From the NCBI RefSeq assembly GCF_003994485.1, contig NZ_RZNJ01000002.1, forward strand, positions 791,994-855,993: 64,000 bases of DNA. Direction: 5' to 3'. A program made the translations under genes and the position numbers. Under the pieces are notes generated by a model that worked only from the letters and a program-made list of their open reading frames with translations, searched no databases and was not told where the DNA came from. This DNA comes from Arsenicitalea aurantiaca. Lineage in GTDB: Bacteria > Pseudomonadota > Alphaproteobacteria > Rhizobiales > Devosiaceae. Position 1 is the stretch's first letter, and each line of letters begins with the position of its first letter. Shown piece by piece: positions 41,963 to 51,178 of the stretch.

Positions 41963-44900
41963 ATGGCGAAAAAATCGACGAATACCCAGAGTGACCCCGC
42001 AAGCCTGGCCTTCTCTGCCGTAGAGGATGCTCTCAAGGACTCGGTGTTCGGCATCGATCAGCAGGCCGCAAAGCCTGAAGAGCCAAAGCTCGACGAACCC
42101 TCCGACAAGGCGGCCTCCCCCGGCCAGCAGCCCGGCGGCGCACGCCCCGCGCAGCGCGAGGGCAACCAGCGCTCCGAGCGGGCCCGCGCGGCAGACAAGA
42201 TCGCGGCGCAGGCCGGCTCGGTCGCCAATGACGATCGGCTGCAGAGCTCCAAGATCCTCTACGGATTGCAGACCAAATCCTCACGCACGCCGACCTGGAT
42301 TGCCGCCGCCATCTCGACGGTCTGGGTGTTCGCGGTGCTCCTCGTTGCGGTCGTCCGGCACGGCGACGAACTGGGTACGCCCGCCTTCTTCGGCTCCAAT
42401 GATTTCATCGGCCTCGTTGCCATCGCGATCATCCCCGTCCTCGGCTTCTTCGCGATTTCGACGCTGGTGCGCCGCGCGCAGGAACTACGCAACGCCGCAA
42501 CCGCCATCACCCATGCCGCGATCCGGCTGGCCGAGCCCGAAACGACCGCCTCCGAGAAGGTCGCATCTGTCGGTCAGGCCGTGCGGCGCGAGGTCAACGC
42601 CCTGGGCGACGGGCTCGAGCGGGCCCTTTCGCGCGCCGGCGAACTCGAGGTGATGATCCACAACGAGGTCACCGCGCTCGAACGGACCTATTCGGACAAT
42701 GAATCGCGCATGCGCGCTCTGATCCAGGAGCTCGCCAGCCAGCGCGAGGCCGTGATCACCAATACCGAGCGCGTGCGCGAAGCGATTACCGAAAGCCATA
42801 CCGGGCTCGTCTTCGACCTCGACATGATCTCGCAGCGCATCGCGGGCACCATCGTCGAATCGGGCGGGAACCTGACCAAGGCGCTCGAAACCGCCGGCAA
42901 CTCGCTGAATTCCGCATTCGGCGAGCGCACCGAGAGCTTCGTGTCGCTGATCGACCAGCGCACCAATCACCTGCTCTCCGCGCTCGATGATAGCGCCAGC
43001 CGCATCAACGTGACGCTCGAGGACCGCTCGTCCACGATCTCGCTCGCCTTCGAGAATCGCACGAGCGAGCTGAGCTCGGTGATCGACGGGCGGATGAACG
43101 CGCTGACGGAGGCTCTCGACAGCCGTGCCGTCACGCTCTCTGACGCCATCGACAACCGGACGTCGAGCCTTGCCAAGCTGCTGAGTCAGGGCGGCATCAC
43201 GCTTCTGGACCAGCTGCGTGATCGCGGCCATGAAGTCTCCGGCGCGCTGGACATGATCGGCTCGCGCATCGCCGCCGACATCACCGGCCGCGCCCGTGAG
43301 GCCGAGCAGTTGCTCGGGGGCCTTTCGCGCCAGCTCGACGAAAGTGTCGCGATCCAGGTCAACTCGATGGAAAGCCGGCTGCAATCGGCAATGATCGAGC
43401 TGGCCGGCCAGCTCGACGACACGACCGAGCGCGCCCGGGTCACCCTTTCGTCCGCGGGTTCAGCCAATCTGGCGCAGTTCGATGCGCGTCTCGACGAGAT
43501 CGCTGCGACCATCGACAACCGCATGCAGACCCTCGACAGCGTGCTCGGCGACAAGGGCGACCGCCTCGTCACCGCGCTCGACAAGCATAGCGCCAGCTTC
43601 GCCGCCCGCGCCAACGTGCTGGAAATGGCACTCGACGAAAAGTCGGGCCATTTCAACGAGATCGTCGGCCAGCGCACCCGCGAGATGACCGAAACCCTCG
43701 GGGCTCGCGCCAAGCAGATCACCGAGACCATCGGCGCCCGCTCGCGCGAAATCTCGGACTCGCTGGAAGGGCATTCCCAGATCATCGCCGATGCGCTCGA
43801 CGGGCGTACGCAGATGCTGCGCGAGACGCTCGAAACGCGGACGCAGGAACTCAACGAGACCCTCGTCGCCCGCGCCCAGGAATTCGACAACACCCTGGCA
43901 AGCCGCACCGACGCGCTCGGCACCGCCATCTCCAACCGCACCGACGTGCTCGGCAACGTGCTTTCGGATCGCACGTCCTTCTTCAACGAAACGCTCGTTG
44001 CCCGCGTCGAAGAGCTGAGCTCGGCGCTCGAAGACCGGACCGAGGCACTGGGTAACGCCATCTCCTCGCGCACCCAGGAACTGGGCGACGTCATCGACAA
44101 CCGCACCAGCCTCTTCAGCACGACCCTCGAAGGCCGCACCCAGGAACTCGGCGATGCGCTCATCGAGCGGACGCAGACCTTCTCGGGCACCCTCCAGGAC
44201 CGCACGCGCGAACTCTCCGACGCCCTCACCCACCGCGTCGGTGATCTGAACGCAGCTCTGGTCGGCCGTGCCGACGAATTCTCCACCACCATTTCCGGCC
44301 GCGCGGCCGAGCTGACCGCGGCCCTCGACGAGCGGACCCGCACGCTGTCGGGCGCCCTTGAAGGCCGGACGGCCGATCTTGCTGCCGCGCTCGATGGCCG
44401 GACGCAGGATCTGACGACGGCCCTCGAAAACCGCACGCAGAACCTGACCACGGCGCTCGAAGGCCGCACGCAGGACCTGACCGCCGCTCTCGACGGGCGC
44501 ACGCGCCAGCTCAACAACGCGCTCGACGAACGCACCCGGCTTCTTGACGTCACCATCGAAGGCCGCACGCAGGAACTCGGCGCGACGCTCCAGACGCGCG
44601 TCATCGAGCTCAACGATACGCTCACCGTGCGCACCCAGGAGCTTTCCGACACGCTTCAGGACCGCGCCGCGGTGTTGGGCGAAACGCTACACGGCCGCGT
44701 CGCCGAGCTTGGCGATACCCTCGACGGACGCACCCGCGAACTGGGCGAAACGCTCAGCACCGGCACGCAGGAACTCAACGCCGCGCTCATTGCCCGGAGC
44801 GAGGACCTGAGCGAAACCCTCAAGGGCCGCGTGTTCGAACTCAACGACACGCTCGCCGGTCGCACGCAGGAACTCAATGCGACCCTTATGACCCGCAGCG

Positions 44901-47900
44901 AGGACCTCGGCCAGACCCTCGCCGGCCGCGTCGCAGAACTCGACGAGACGCTGGAACAGCGGACCCGCGACCTCAACGCCGCGCTGATCGGGCGCAGCGA
45001 CGAGCTGAGCCAGGCCCTTCAGGGCCGGGTGATCGAACTCGGCGACACGCTTGCGGGCCGCACCCAAGAGCTGACCGACACGCTTTCCACGAGGAGCCGC
45101 GAGCTCAACGATGCCCTGGTTTCGGGCGCAGGAGCGATCGACCAGACCCTGGCCCGCAGCACCACGACCCTCACCGAGCAGCTCGACGGCCGCGTTGCAG
45201 CCCTCAACGACACGCTGGCCGAGCGCAGCGGTGCGCTCAACAGCGGGCTCGAGAGCTCGATTTCCGGCCTCTCGCGCACCCTTGACGAGGGTACCAAGGA
45301 GCTCGCCCGCACCGTGGGCACCCGCTCGACCGAACTCTCTGAAGCGCTCAACCAGCGCACACAGCAGCTTGCCGACACGCTCGGCAACCGTACCGTCGAA
45401 ATGGCGGCTGCCATCGGCGAACGCACCGATGCCCTGGCCAGCACCATCGACACCCAGGCCGAGCGCGCCGTCGAGCGCCTCGACACGAGCCTGCGCAATG
45501 TCAATGACGTAATGGGCGAGCGCGCCGCCGCGGTCTCCGCGCTGATTGCCGCCAAGGTTGCCGAACTCAACGACAATCTCGGCCGCGGGGTCGAAAGCGC
45601 CATCATCCGCATCGCCGATGCGGAAACGGGCGTCACCGGCCGGGTCGAGCATGCCGCCAATACTGTCGACGAAAGCGCGCGCCGCGCCGCCCAGCTGATC
45701 GAAACTGGGGTCGAGACGGCACGCCGCTCGATCACCGATCTGGTCGACGACCGGCTCGGCACCCTGCCCGAGGCGATCACGGCACGCGCCGACATCACCG
45801 CCGACCGCCTTTCGGCGCTCAACACCTCGATCAATACCGCGCTCATCCAGTCGATGACCGACCTCGAGGCCGGCGCCGACCGCATCGAGGAGACGATCTC
45901 CAAGCGCATCGTGGCGGCCACCGAGACGATCTCGACCGACGTTGCCGAAACCGCCAACCGCATGGATGTCGCGGTCCGTGGCGCCCTCGAGCAGATCCGT
46001 ACGGCGGCGGGCAATATCGACGAGCTGGTTTCGATCAAGGCCGTAACCGCGGCCGAGACGATCAGCGAGCGCGTCGAGACCATCAACCGCACCGTGAACG
46101 AGCAGACCAACGCGTTCGCTGCGCTGGTCACCGAAAAGTCGGACCAGCTGGCCGCCGCGCTCGCCGGGCACGGCAACGTGCTGCAGTCCGCCCTTGTCGA
46201 GAATGCCCGCGAGGCCGAGGCGCTGATGTCGGTCTCCACGAGCCGCATCCTCAGCGACGTGACGACCGCGCTGAACAAGCTCAACGAGTCGAACCTGCTG
46301 CTGCAGAACGTGCTCGACTCCTCGACCCAGAACCTTGCATCGCTCGAGACCAGCGTTGCGCGCCAGACCGAGACCTATTCCTCGACGGTGCGTGAAGCGA
46401 TCGGCTCGACCGAAGAAGCCGGCCGCCTCGTCTCCGAGCACGTCACCGCGCTCCAGGGCACCATCCGCGGCATGGTCGGCGAGTTCGCGACCCTGCTCGG
46501 CTCGCTCGAAAGCGAAGCCAAGACGCTGGGCGGCGCTGCCGGCCATCTCAACTCCGCGACCGCACTCTCGATCAACACGCTCGAGGAACGGCGCGAGGCC
46601 ATGGACGCTCTCGCCAGCAGCTTCACGTCGCGGGCGGACGATATCGATACCCGTATGCGCAGCTTCGCCCAGTCGATCGCCGATACGGTGAACGACACCG
46701 AACGGCGCCTGCTCGAGGCACGACGCTCGATGGAAGAGGTCGTGGCCTCCACCGCCGACACCGTCTCGGGCGCGCTCAACTCGACCTCGGGCACTGTGGT
46801 CGGCGCTCTGACCGCAACGAGCGAGCAGATCCAGTCCGCCCTCACCGCCTCCACCGATCAGGTGCAGTCGGCTCTCTCCGCGACCCGCGAGCACGTCCAG
46901 TCGACGATCCATGCGACGACCGAAGAGCTCGAGGGCGCCATTGCGAGCAACACCGCCCAGGTGCGCTCGGCTCTGCTCAACTCCACCGATCAGATGCAGG
47001 CCGCACTCGGCTCGACTCGCGAGCACGTTCAGTCGACCCTTTCGGCAACCGCCGACCAGGTGCAGGGCGCGCTGATGGAGAATTCCGAGCAGGTCAACGC
47101 CGCTCTCGCCTCGACGGCAGAACGCGTCACCGACGTACTCGGCACCACCCGCAACGCCTTCGAGGAGACGCTGCAGACTTCGACCGAGCAGGTCCAGGGT
47201 GCGCTTCGCGACACCTCGGGCCGGTTCTCGAGCGTGCTCGGACAGACGCGGAACGAACTGCAGGCGGCGCTGGCAGAAACCTCCGAAGAGGTCCGGACCG
47301 TGCTCGGTTCGACCACGGACTCCATCCGCGGCGTGCTTTCGACCAGCGGGGAGGAAGTCTCGACTGCGCTTGGTTCGACGACCGAGAAGGTGCAGGCACA
47401 GCTGGTGGATTTCCGCCAGACCGCCGACACCGAAAGCCAGCGCGCCAGCGACCAGCTGCGCCAGACCCAGCAGGCGATGATCCTCGAAATGCAGCAGGCG
47501 CTGGAAGAGGCCACCCGCCGCTTCAACGAGACGGCGAACGCCATGCGCTCGACTGCCAAGGAAGTCGGCTCGGAACTCGAGGCTACGCGCTCCGAACTCG
47601 CCCGCGGCGTCATGGAACTGCCCGAGGAAACCCGGGCGAGCGCGGCTGCCATGCGGCGGGTCGTTGCCGAGCAGATCGAGGCGCTGAGCGAGCTCAACGC
47701 GATCGTCCGGTCGCAGCCGGCAAGCCACGACCTCAGCGATCGCCAGGCACCCTCCGCACGGCCCGCGGCCCCGCAGCTGCGCGACGAGCGGCCGAGCGAA
47801 CCGGCGCGGCCCCAGGGCTCCCGCCCCGAACCGGCCCGTCCGCAGTCCGACGTGCTCGCCGCGACGCCCCCCGCCCGCGCTACGCAGGCGGAGCCGGCCA

Positions 47901-48316
47901 AGGCCCGCAGCGAGGAAGGCGGCGGCTGGCTGCGCGACGTGCTGCGCAATGCCACGGCCAACCAAGCCGGCGGCCAGCAGTCGAACCTGTCGGGGCTGAC
48001 CGAGGAAATCGCCCGCGCCATCGACGATGCGGCGCTGGCGGAGGCCTGGATGCGCTACCAGGGTGGCGAGCCGAACGTGTTCTCGCGCCGGATCTACACG
48101 CTGGGCGGCCAGTCGACCTATGACGACGTGCGCAAGAAGCTGCAGCGCGACCAGGATTTCTCGCGCACCGCAGCCACTTACATGGCGGAGTTCGAACAGC
48201 TCCTGAAGCGTGCCGCGGCCGGTCCGCAGCCGGTCGAGGAGACCCGCGAATACCTGCTCTCCGAGCGCGGCAAGGTCTACACCATGCTCGCCCATGCGAG
48301 CGGCCGGCTCGGCTGA
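41963..48316 (+). CDS. Giant coiled-coil membrane protein, GPR/RgsE (growth pole ring) type
   Basis: 2117 aa. A charged N-terminus (1-108) precedes two membrane helices (about 110-131 and 147-170). Long coiled coil follows, with strict 11-residue repeats: family A (GRTQELNxTLx-type, near 323-410 and 560-1180) and family B (TDQVQSALSAx-type, near 1606-1812). A Pro/Arg/Ala linker (about 1926-1986) leads to a conserved-looking C-terminal domain (EEIARAIDDAALAEAWMRYQ, VFSRRIYTLGGQSTYDDVRK). Length, N-terminal membrane anchor and apolipoprotein-like repeats match GPR of Agrobacterium (about 2115 aa, from memory), essential for polar growth. A CtrA box and a terminator flank the gene. Confidence 0.85.
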   Translation: MAKKSTNTQSDPASLAFSAVEDALKDSVFGIDQQAAKPEEPKLDEPSDKAASPGQQPGGARPAQREGNQRSERARAADKIAAQAGSVANDDRLQSSKILYGLQTKSSRTPTWIAAAISTVWVFAVLLVAVVRHGDELGTPAFFGSNDFIGLVAIAIIPVLGFFAISTLVRRAQELRNAATAITHAAIRLAEPETTASEKVASVGQAVRREVNALGDGLERALSRAGELEVMIHNEVTALERTYSDNESRMRALIQELASQREAVITNTERVREAITESHTGLVFDLDMISQRIAGTIVESGGNLTKALETAGNSLNSAFGERTESFVSLIDQRTNHLLSALDDSASRINVTLEDRSSTISLAFENRTSELSSVIDGRMNALTEALDSRAVTLSDAIDNRTSSLAKLLSQGGITLLDQLRDRGHEVSGALDMIGSRIAADITGRAREAEQLLGGLSRQLDESVAIQVNSMESRLQSAMIELAGQLDDTTERARVTLSSAGSANLAQFDARLDEIAATIDNRMQTLDSVLGDKGDRLVTALDKHSASFAARANVLEMALDEKSGHFNEIVGQRTREMTETLGARAKQITETIGARSREISDSLEGHSQIIADALDGRTQMLRETLETRTQELNETLVARAQEFDNTLASRTDALGTAISNRTDVLGNVLSDRTSFFNETLVARVEELSSALEDRTEALGNAISSRTQELGDVIDNRTSLFSTTLEGRTQELGDALIERTQTFSGTLQDRTRELSDALTHRVGDLNAALVGRADEFSTTISGRAAELTAALDERTRTLSGALEGRTADLAAALDGRTQDLTTALENRTQNLTTALEGRTQDLTAALDGRTRQLNNALDERTRLLDVTIEGRTQELGATLQTRVIELNDTLTVRTQELSDTLQDRAAVLGETLHGRVAELGDTLDGRTRELGETLSTGTQELNAALIARSEDLSETLKGRVFELNDTLAGRTQELNATLMTRSEDLGQTLAGRVAELDETLEQRTRDLNAALIGRSDELSQALQGRVIELGDTLAGRTQELTDTLSTRSRELNDALVSGAGAIDQTLARSTTTLTEQLDGRVAALNDTLAERSGALNSGLESSISGLSRTLDEGTKELARTVGTRSTELSEALNQRTQQLADTLGNRTVEMAAAIGERTDALASTIDTQAERAVERLDTSLRNVNDVMGERAAAVSALIAAKVAELNDNLGRGVESAIIRIADAETGVTGRVEHAANTVDESARRAAQLIETGVETARRSITDLVDDRLGTLPEAITARADITADRLSALNTSINTALIQSMTDLEAGADRIEETISKRIVAATETISTDVAETANRMDVAVRGALEQIRTAAGNIDELVSIKAVTAAETISERVETINRTVNEQTNAFAALVTEKSDQLAAALAGHGNVLQSALVENAREAEALMSVSTSRILSDVTTALNKLNESNLLLQNVLDSSTQNLASLETSVARQTETYSSTVREAIGSTEEAGRLVSEHVTALQGTIRGMVGEFATLLGSLESEAKTLGGAAGHLNSATALSINTLEERREAMDALASSFTSRADDIDTRMRSFAQSIADTVNDTERRLLEARRSMEEVVASTADTVSGALNSTSGTVVGALTATSEQIQSALTASTDQVQSALSATREHVQSTIHATTEELEGAIASNTAQVRSALLNSTDQMQAALGSTREHVQSTLSATADQVQGALMENSEQVNAALASTAERVTDVLGTTRNAFEETLQTSTEQVQGALRDTSGRFSSVLGQTRNELQAALAETSEEVRTVLGSTTDSIRGVLSTSGEEVSTALGSTTEKVQAQLVDFRQTADTESQRASDQLRQTQQAMILEMQQALEEATRRFNETANAMRSTAKEVGSELEATRSELARGVMELPEETRASAAAMRRVVAEQIEALSELNAIVRSQPASHDLSDRQAPSARPAAPQLRDERPSEPARPQGSRPEPARPQSDVLAATPPARATQAEPAKARSEEGGGWLRDVLRNATANQAGGQQSNLSGLTEEIARAIDDAALAEAWMRYQGGEPNVFSRRIYTLGGQSTYDDVRKKLQRDQDFSRTAATYMAEFEQLLKRAAAGPQPVEETREYLLSERGKVYTMLAHASGRLG

Positions 48317-48349
48317 TCGGGCTGGACCAAAGAACAGCGGAAATGAGGA

Positions 48350-48379
48350 AGGCCCCGGGCGATGCCCCGGGGCCTTTTT
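48350..48379 (+). terminator. Terminator of the GPR-like gene
   Basis: AGGCCCCGGG and CCCGGGGCCT form a 10-bp stem (48350-48375) with a 6-base loop, followed directly by TTTT. A strong factor-independent terminator 33 bp after the stop. Confidence 0.85.
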
Positions 48380-48838
48380 CATGCGTCGAAGCTGCGCGAA
48401 ACGTGCACGAACTGGGGTCAAATTTGACCGAAATTACACTTCCTGCACTTTTGCGGGGGCGTGTCGACCGTCAGGGCGATGTGAATGGTGGGGTGTGGGC
48501 TGCTGCCGCCCTTCGAGGCGGCTGCGCCGGACCTCAGGATGCGGGCGTGGGGAGATGTGGGTGGTGAGCCGCCGAGCGATGATGGCTTGGGAATCGGCGC
48601 CGGTGGATCTTGGGCGGAAGCCAGGGGAGCGGGGATAAGTCGGCCGGGGTATGAGGCCTCAGGTTGAGGCCTGGGGAACAGCACCGGCCCGGAAGAAACT
48701 TGTCCCCGGGCAGCACGGGTGCGGGCACGTCGGGGAAAGAATTTCGTCGATTCGGGACCGCGCAAGGCTCTGCAGTGCATCCCGCTGCGCGGCTTCGACC
48801 GACCGCGACGGGATCGCGGCGACCGCGACCCGGCGCGA
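48380..48838. other. Gene-free stretch with palindromic repeats
   Basis: 459 bp between the GPR-like terminator and the end of a minus-strand MFS gene. Open frames here lack any recognisable domain. Two palindromic units are visible: CTTCGAGGCGGCTGCGCCGG with CTCAGGAT (48509-48540), of the TTCGAGGC...CTCAGGATG type common in Hyphomicrobiales, and AGGCCTCA-GGT-TGAGGCCT (48654-48672), a perfect 8-bp stem. No promoter or RNA was identified. Confidence 0.5.
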
Positions 48839-50017
48839 TTACTTATGGGCGGCGCGGAGGCGGAGGGAGATGGCGACGCAGATAGCACCGGCGACCCCGA
48901 GGAGCGCGGCGAGGAGGAAGGCCTTTGCCCCGAGGGCCCCGACGAGCCCACCGAAACTCAGCACGGTGACGAAGGCGAAGACCTGCTGGAGGACGAAGGA
49001 AAAGCCCTGCGCCTCGGCCGCGATATCCTCGCTCGTCCAGTTGGCGATGAAATGCACCATGCCGAAATAGCCCACCCCATAGGTGATGGCATGGGAGAGC
49101 TGGAGGACGAAGAGCACCGGCACCGAGGGCTCGAAGGCCATGATGGTCCAGCGTATGGCGACGGTGACGCCGGCCGCGAAGATCATGTGGCGGGCGGTGA
49201 AGCGGCGCCCGATGCGCCGCCAGACGAACATCATGATCGCCTCTGCCGCAGCCCCCACGGCGATGAGCCAGCCGATCGTGCCCATATCGATGCCCTGCCC
49301 CAGCCAGACGAAGGCAACGAAGGCGACGATGATGGTGTGGGTGGCGTTGATGAGCGCGAACCCCACGAGCGGCAGCACGAACCAGGGGCGCAGCACCTCG
49401 CGCAGCTTGCCCGCGAGCGGCGGCATGTCGGGCAGCACCGGCTGCGCGGGCCCACGGAAGCGCGGCAATTGCAGCGCGAGCGCGGCGCGGAGCAGGGTGA
49501 GCCCGACGATGAGCGGCACGAAGGCATCGATGCCGAAGGCGGCGATGACCCAGCCGGCAAACCCGCTGGCGACCATATAGCCCACGGTGCCCCAGGCGCG
49601 AACGAAGCCGAAATCGCTGCCATTGCGGCGGGTGAGCCGGACGGTGGCCGCATCGACCAGCGGCGGGATCGAGCCTGTCGGGATCATCACCAGCGTCCAG
49701 ACGAGGAGGATGCCCCAGAACTCGTCGACGACGAAGAGCCCGATGGGCACCACCCCGCCGATGAGCGAGAGGATGATCAGCATCTGGCGCCAGTCGCTCG
49801 CCTTGTCGGCAATCCGCCCGATGAACATGTTGATGCCGAGGAGCACCAGAACCGGCACGGCATTGATGATGCCGATCTCATCGGGCGAGATGCCGCGCGA
49901 GCCGAGCCACGCCGCAAAGCCTACCGCCGCCGCGGCATTCGAGAGAAAGACCGTGGCGTGGTAAAGCGAAGCGCGCAGCTCCGCCGAAAAGCGCGGGCGG
50001 GCGGGTGAATGCGACAT
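48839..50017 (-). CDS. MFS transporter (MFS_1-like), copy 1
   Basis: 392 aa from the ATG at 50017 (MSHSPARPRFSAELRASLYH), preferred to a GTG at 50035 because GGAGC stands upstream. Twelve membrane helices are expected. Family features: FIGRIADKASDWRQMLII between helices 2 and 3, VRAWGTVGYMVASGFAGWVI and HFIANWTSEDIAAEAQGFSF in the second half, as in PF12832 permeases. The substrate is unknown. A second, clearly related copy is at 52522. Its 3' end faces the GPR-like gene. Confidence 0.88.
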   Translation of the reverse strand: MSHSPARPRFSAELRASLYHATVFLSNAAAAVGFAAWLGSRGISPDEIGIINAVPVLVLLGINMFIGRIADKASDWRQMLIILSLIGGVVPIGLFVVDEFWGILLVWTLVMIPTGSIPPLVDAATVRLTRRNGSDFGFVRAWGTVGYMVASGFAGWVIAAFGIDAFVPLIVGLTLLRAALALQLPRFRGPAQPVLPDMPPLAGKLREVLRPWFVLPLVGFALINATHTIIVAFVAFVWLGQGIDMGTIGWLIAVGAAAEAIMMFVWRRIGRRFTARHMIFAAGVTVAIRWTIMAFEPSVPVLFVLQLSHAITYGVGYFGMVHFIANWTSEDIAAEAQGFSFVLQQVFAFVTVLSFGGLVGALGAKAFLLAALLGVAGAICVAISLRLRAAHK

Positions 50018-50137
50018 TGAGGATGCTCCGGACACCGGACTTCGGGCCCGCTGTCTCTCTGCCTCAAGCGCGCCGGTGGCGCAAGCATGATGGCCGCGAC
50101 AAATCCTGTCGTCGACGCAAACCCGCCGGTTCGCGGC

Positions 50138-50425
50138 TCATCTGGGCTTGCTCGCCACCCCGTCGAGCCAGAGCATGTCGCTCTCGTCCCGATGCACGCC
50201 GGCGGTGCCGACATGGCGGGGATCGATGCGCGGCCCGTTCTTCAACACATGCACCAGCGCCATACCGTGCCCACGCCCAAGGCCGTAATCAGCCTTGAGC
50301 CAGTCGAGGATCAGCCCGGCTTTCGTGTCTCCCCCGAACCCCTTTTCAGCGGCAAGCGCCAGCAATTGCCGCGGGGTCAGCCCGGTCTTGTGTTCAATGG
50401 CGTCGAGATAGGCCTGGAATGACAT
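50138..50425 (-). CDS. DUF4287 domain protein
   Basis: 95 aa from the ATG at 50425 (MSFQAYLDAIEHKTGLTPRQ), the usual DUF4287 start; an in-frame ATG at 50485 would add 20 residues. The sequence KGFGGDTKAGLILDWLKADY and GLGRGHGMALVHVLKNGPRI is characteristic, followed by a short tail HRDESDMLWLDGVASKPR. Function is not known. The gene is nearly back to back with the DUF1801 gene, and a decayed copy of its 3' part lies at 50938-51083. Confidence 0.85.
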   Translation of the reverse strand: MSFQAYLDAIEHKTGLTPRQLLALAAEKGFGGDTKAGLILDWLKADYGLGRGHGMALVHVLKNGPRIDPRHVGTAGVHRDESDMLWLDGVASKPR

Positions 50426-50519
50426 GGCGGAGCCCTTCGCTCGTTCGGTTGCCGGATCAGCACCGGGCGCGCCGAGCTGAGCCATGATTGTCTTCGCCCC
50501 TCCCCGACGCCATGCCCGC

Positions 50520-50876
50520 ATGAAAGACATCGCACTGCACGATGCCTACATCGATGCCGCGCCGCCGCAGTTTCGTGCCGTGCTGGGCGAGCTGCGGGCC
50601 CATCTGGCACGGGCGCTGCCCGATGCCGAGGAAGTCATGCGGTACGATATGCCCGGGTTTGAGATCGACGGGACGATCATCGCCGGCTATGCGGCCTTCA
50701 GCAAGCAGTGCGGGCTCTACCTCGACCCCGCCGCGATAAAGGCCCACGCCGGCGAGATCGCCGCGCTCAACCTCAAGGCGACCAAGACGGGCATAACATT
50801 TTCCCCGAGCAGGCCCATCGGGGGCGAACTGATCGAGAAACTGGCCGTGAGTTCCCGGCGCGCAAAAGGGCTATAG
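50520..50876 (+). CDS. DUF1801 domain protein
   Basis: 118 aa from the ATG at 50520 (MKDIALHDAYIDAAPPQFRA); the frame is open to an ATG at 50484. It has the DUF1801 pattern VMRYDMPGFEIDGTIIAGYA, AFSKQCGLYLDP and ATKTGITFSPSRPIGGELIE. DUF1801 proteins are small YdhG-like folds of unsettled biochemical role, often beside DUF4287 genes. Divergent from the DUF4287 gene. Confidence 0.85.
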   Translation: MKDIALHDAYIDAAPPQFRAVLGELRAHLARALPDAEEVMRYDMPGFEIDGTIIAGYAAFSKQCGLYLDPAAIKAHAGEIAALNLKATKTGITFSPSRPIGGELIEKLAVSSRRAKGL

Positions 50877-50937
50877 GGTCCGGTATGCTCGCGTGCGGTC
50901 TCGCCGGCGTCTGGTTGGTCATCGACATCGGACCAAG

Positions 50938-51083
50938 AAGCGCGAGACCATGTCGGTCTCGTCCCGATGCGCACCTGTGGTGCTGACATGGCAGGATCGA
51001 TGCCCTGCCCGCTAGTGACCGCACGCCTCAGCGCCACCCCTTGACTATACCAGAGGCCATAATCAACTTTGAGCTAGCCTACA
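50938..51083 (-). pseudogene. Decayed second copy of the DUF4287 gene (3' part)
   Basis: Read on the minus strand, this stretch aligns base by base with the 3' half of the DUF4287 gene at 50138. Translated it gives LKVDYGLWYSQGVALRRAV then SGQGIDPAMS, against LKADYGLGRGHGMALVHVL and NGPRIDPRHVG in the intact copy. The Trp codon before LK is TAG, and a base is lost where RIDPRHV should continue, after which GAHRDETDM is found in another frame. No 5' part was found. The remnant lies exactly where sequence turns AT-rich ahead of the Shedu-like gene. Confidence 0.75.
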
Positions 51084-51178
51084 ATTAGTTCAGCCTTGGC
51101 TTCAACTATGACCGCAATGTATCTATAACGAACAGGCCAACCACGTCTAGCTCTAACATTTGTACTGGAAACATATCA

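Noticed and set aside
44687..48421. A 1244-codon open frame on the minus strand, and others of 488 and 421 codons, opposite the GPR-like gene
   Set aside because: They are mirror images of the 33-bp repeat and strong codon bias of the plus-strand gene; the translations are low-complexity and have no domain or ribosome-binding site.
48418..48951. A 177-codon minus-strand frame in the gap after the GPR-like gene
   Set aside because: It overlaps the certain end of the MFS gene in another frame, is Pro/Ser/Arg-rich and includes palindromic repeat sequence.
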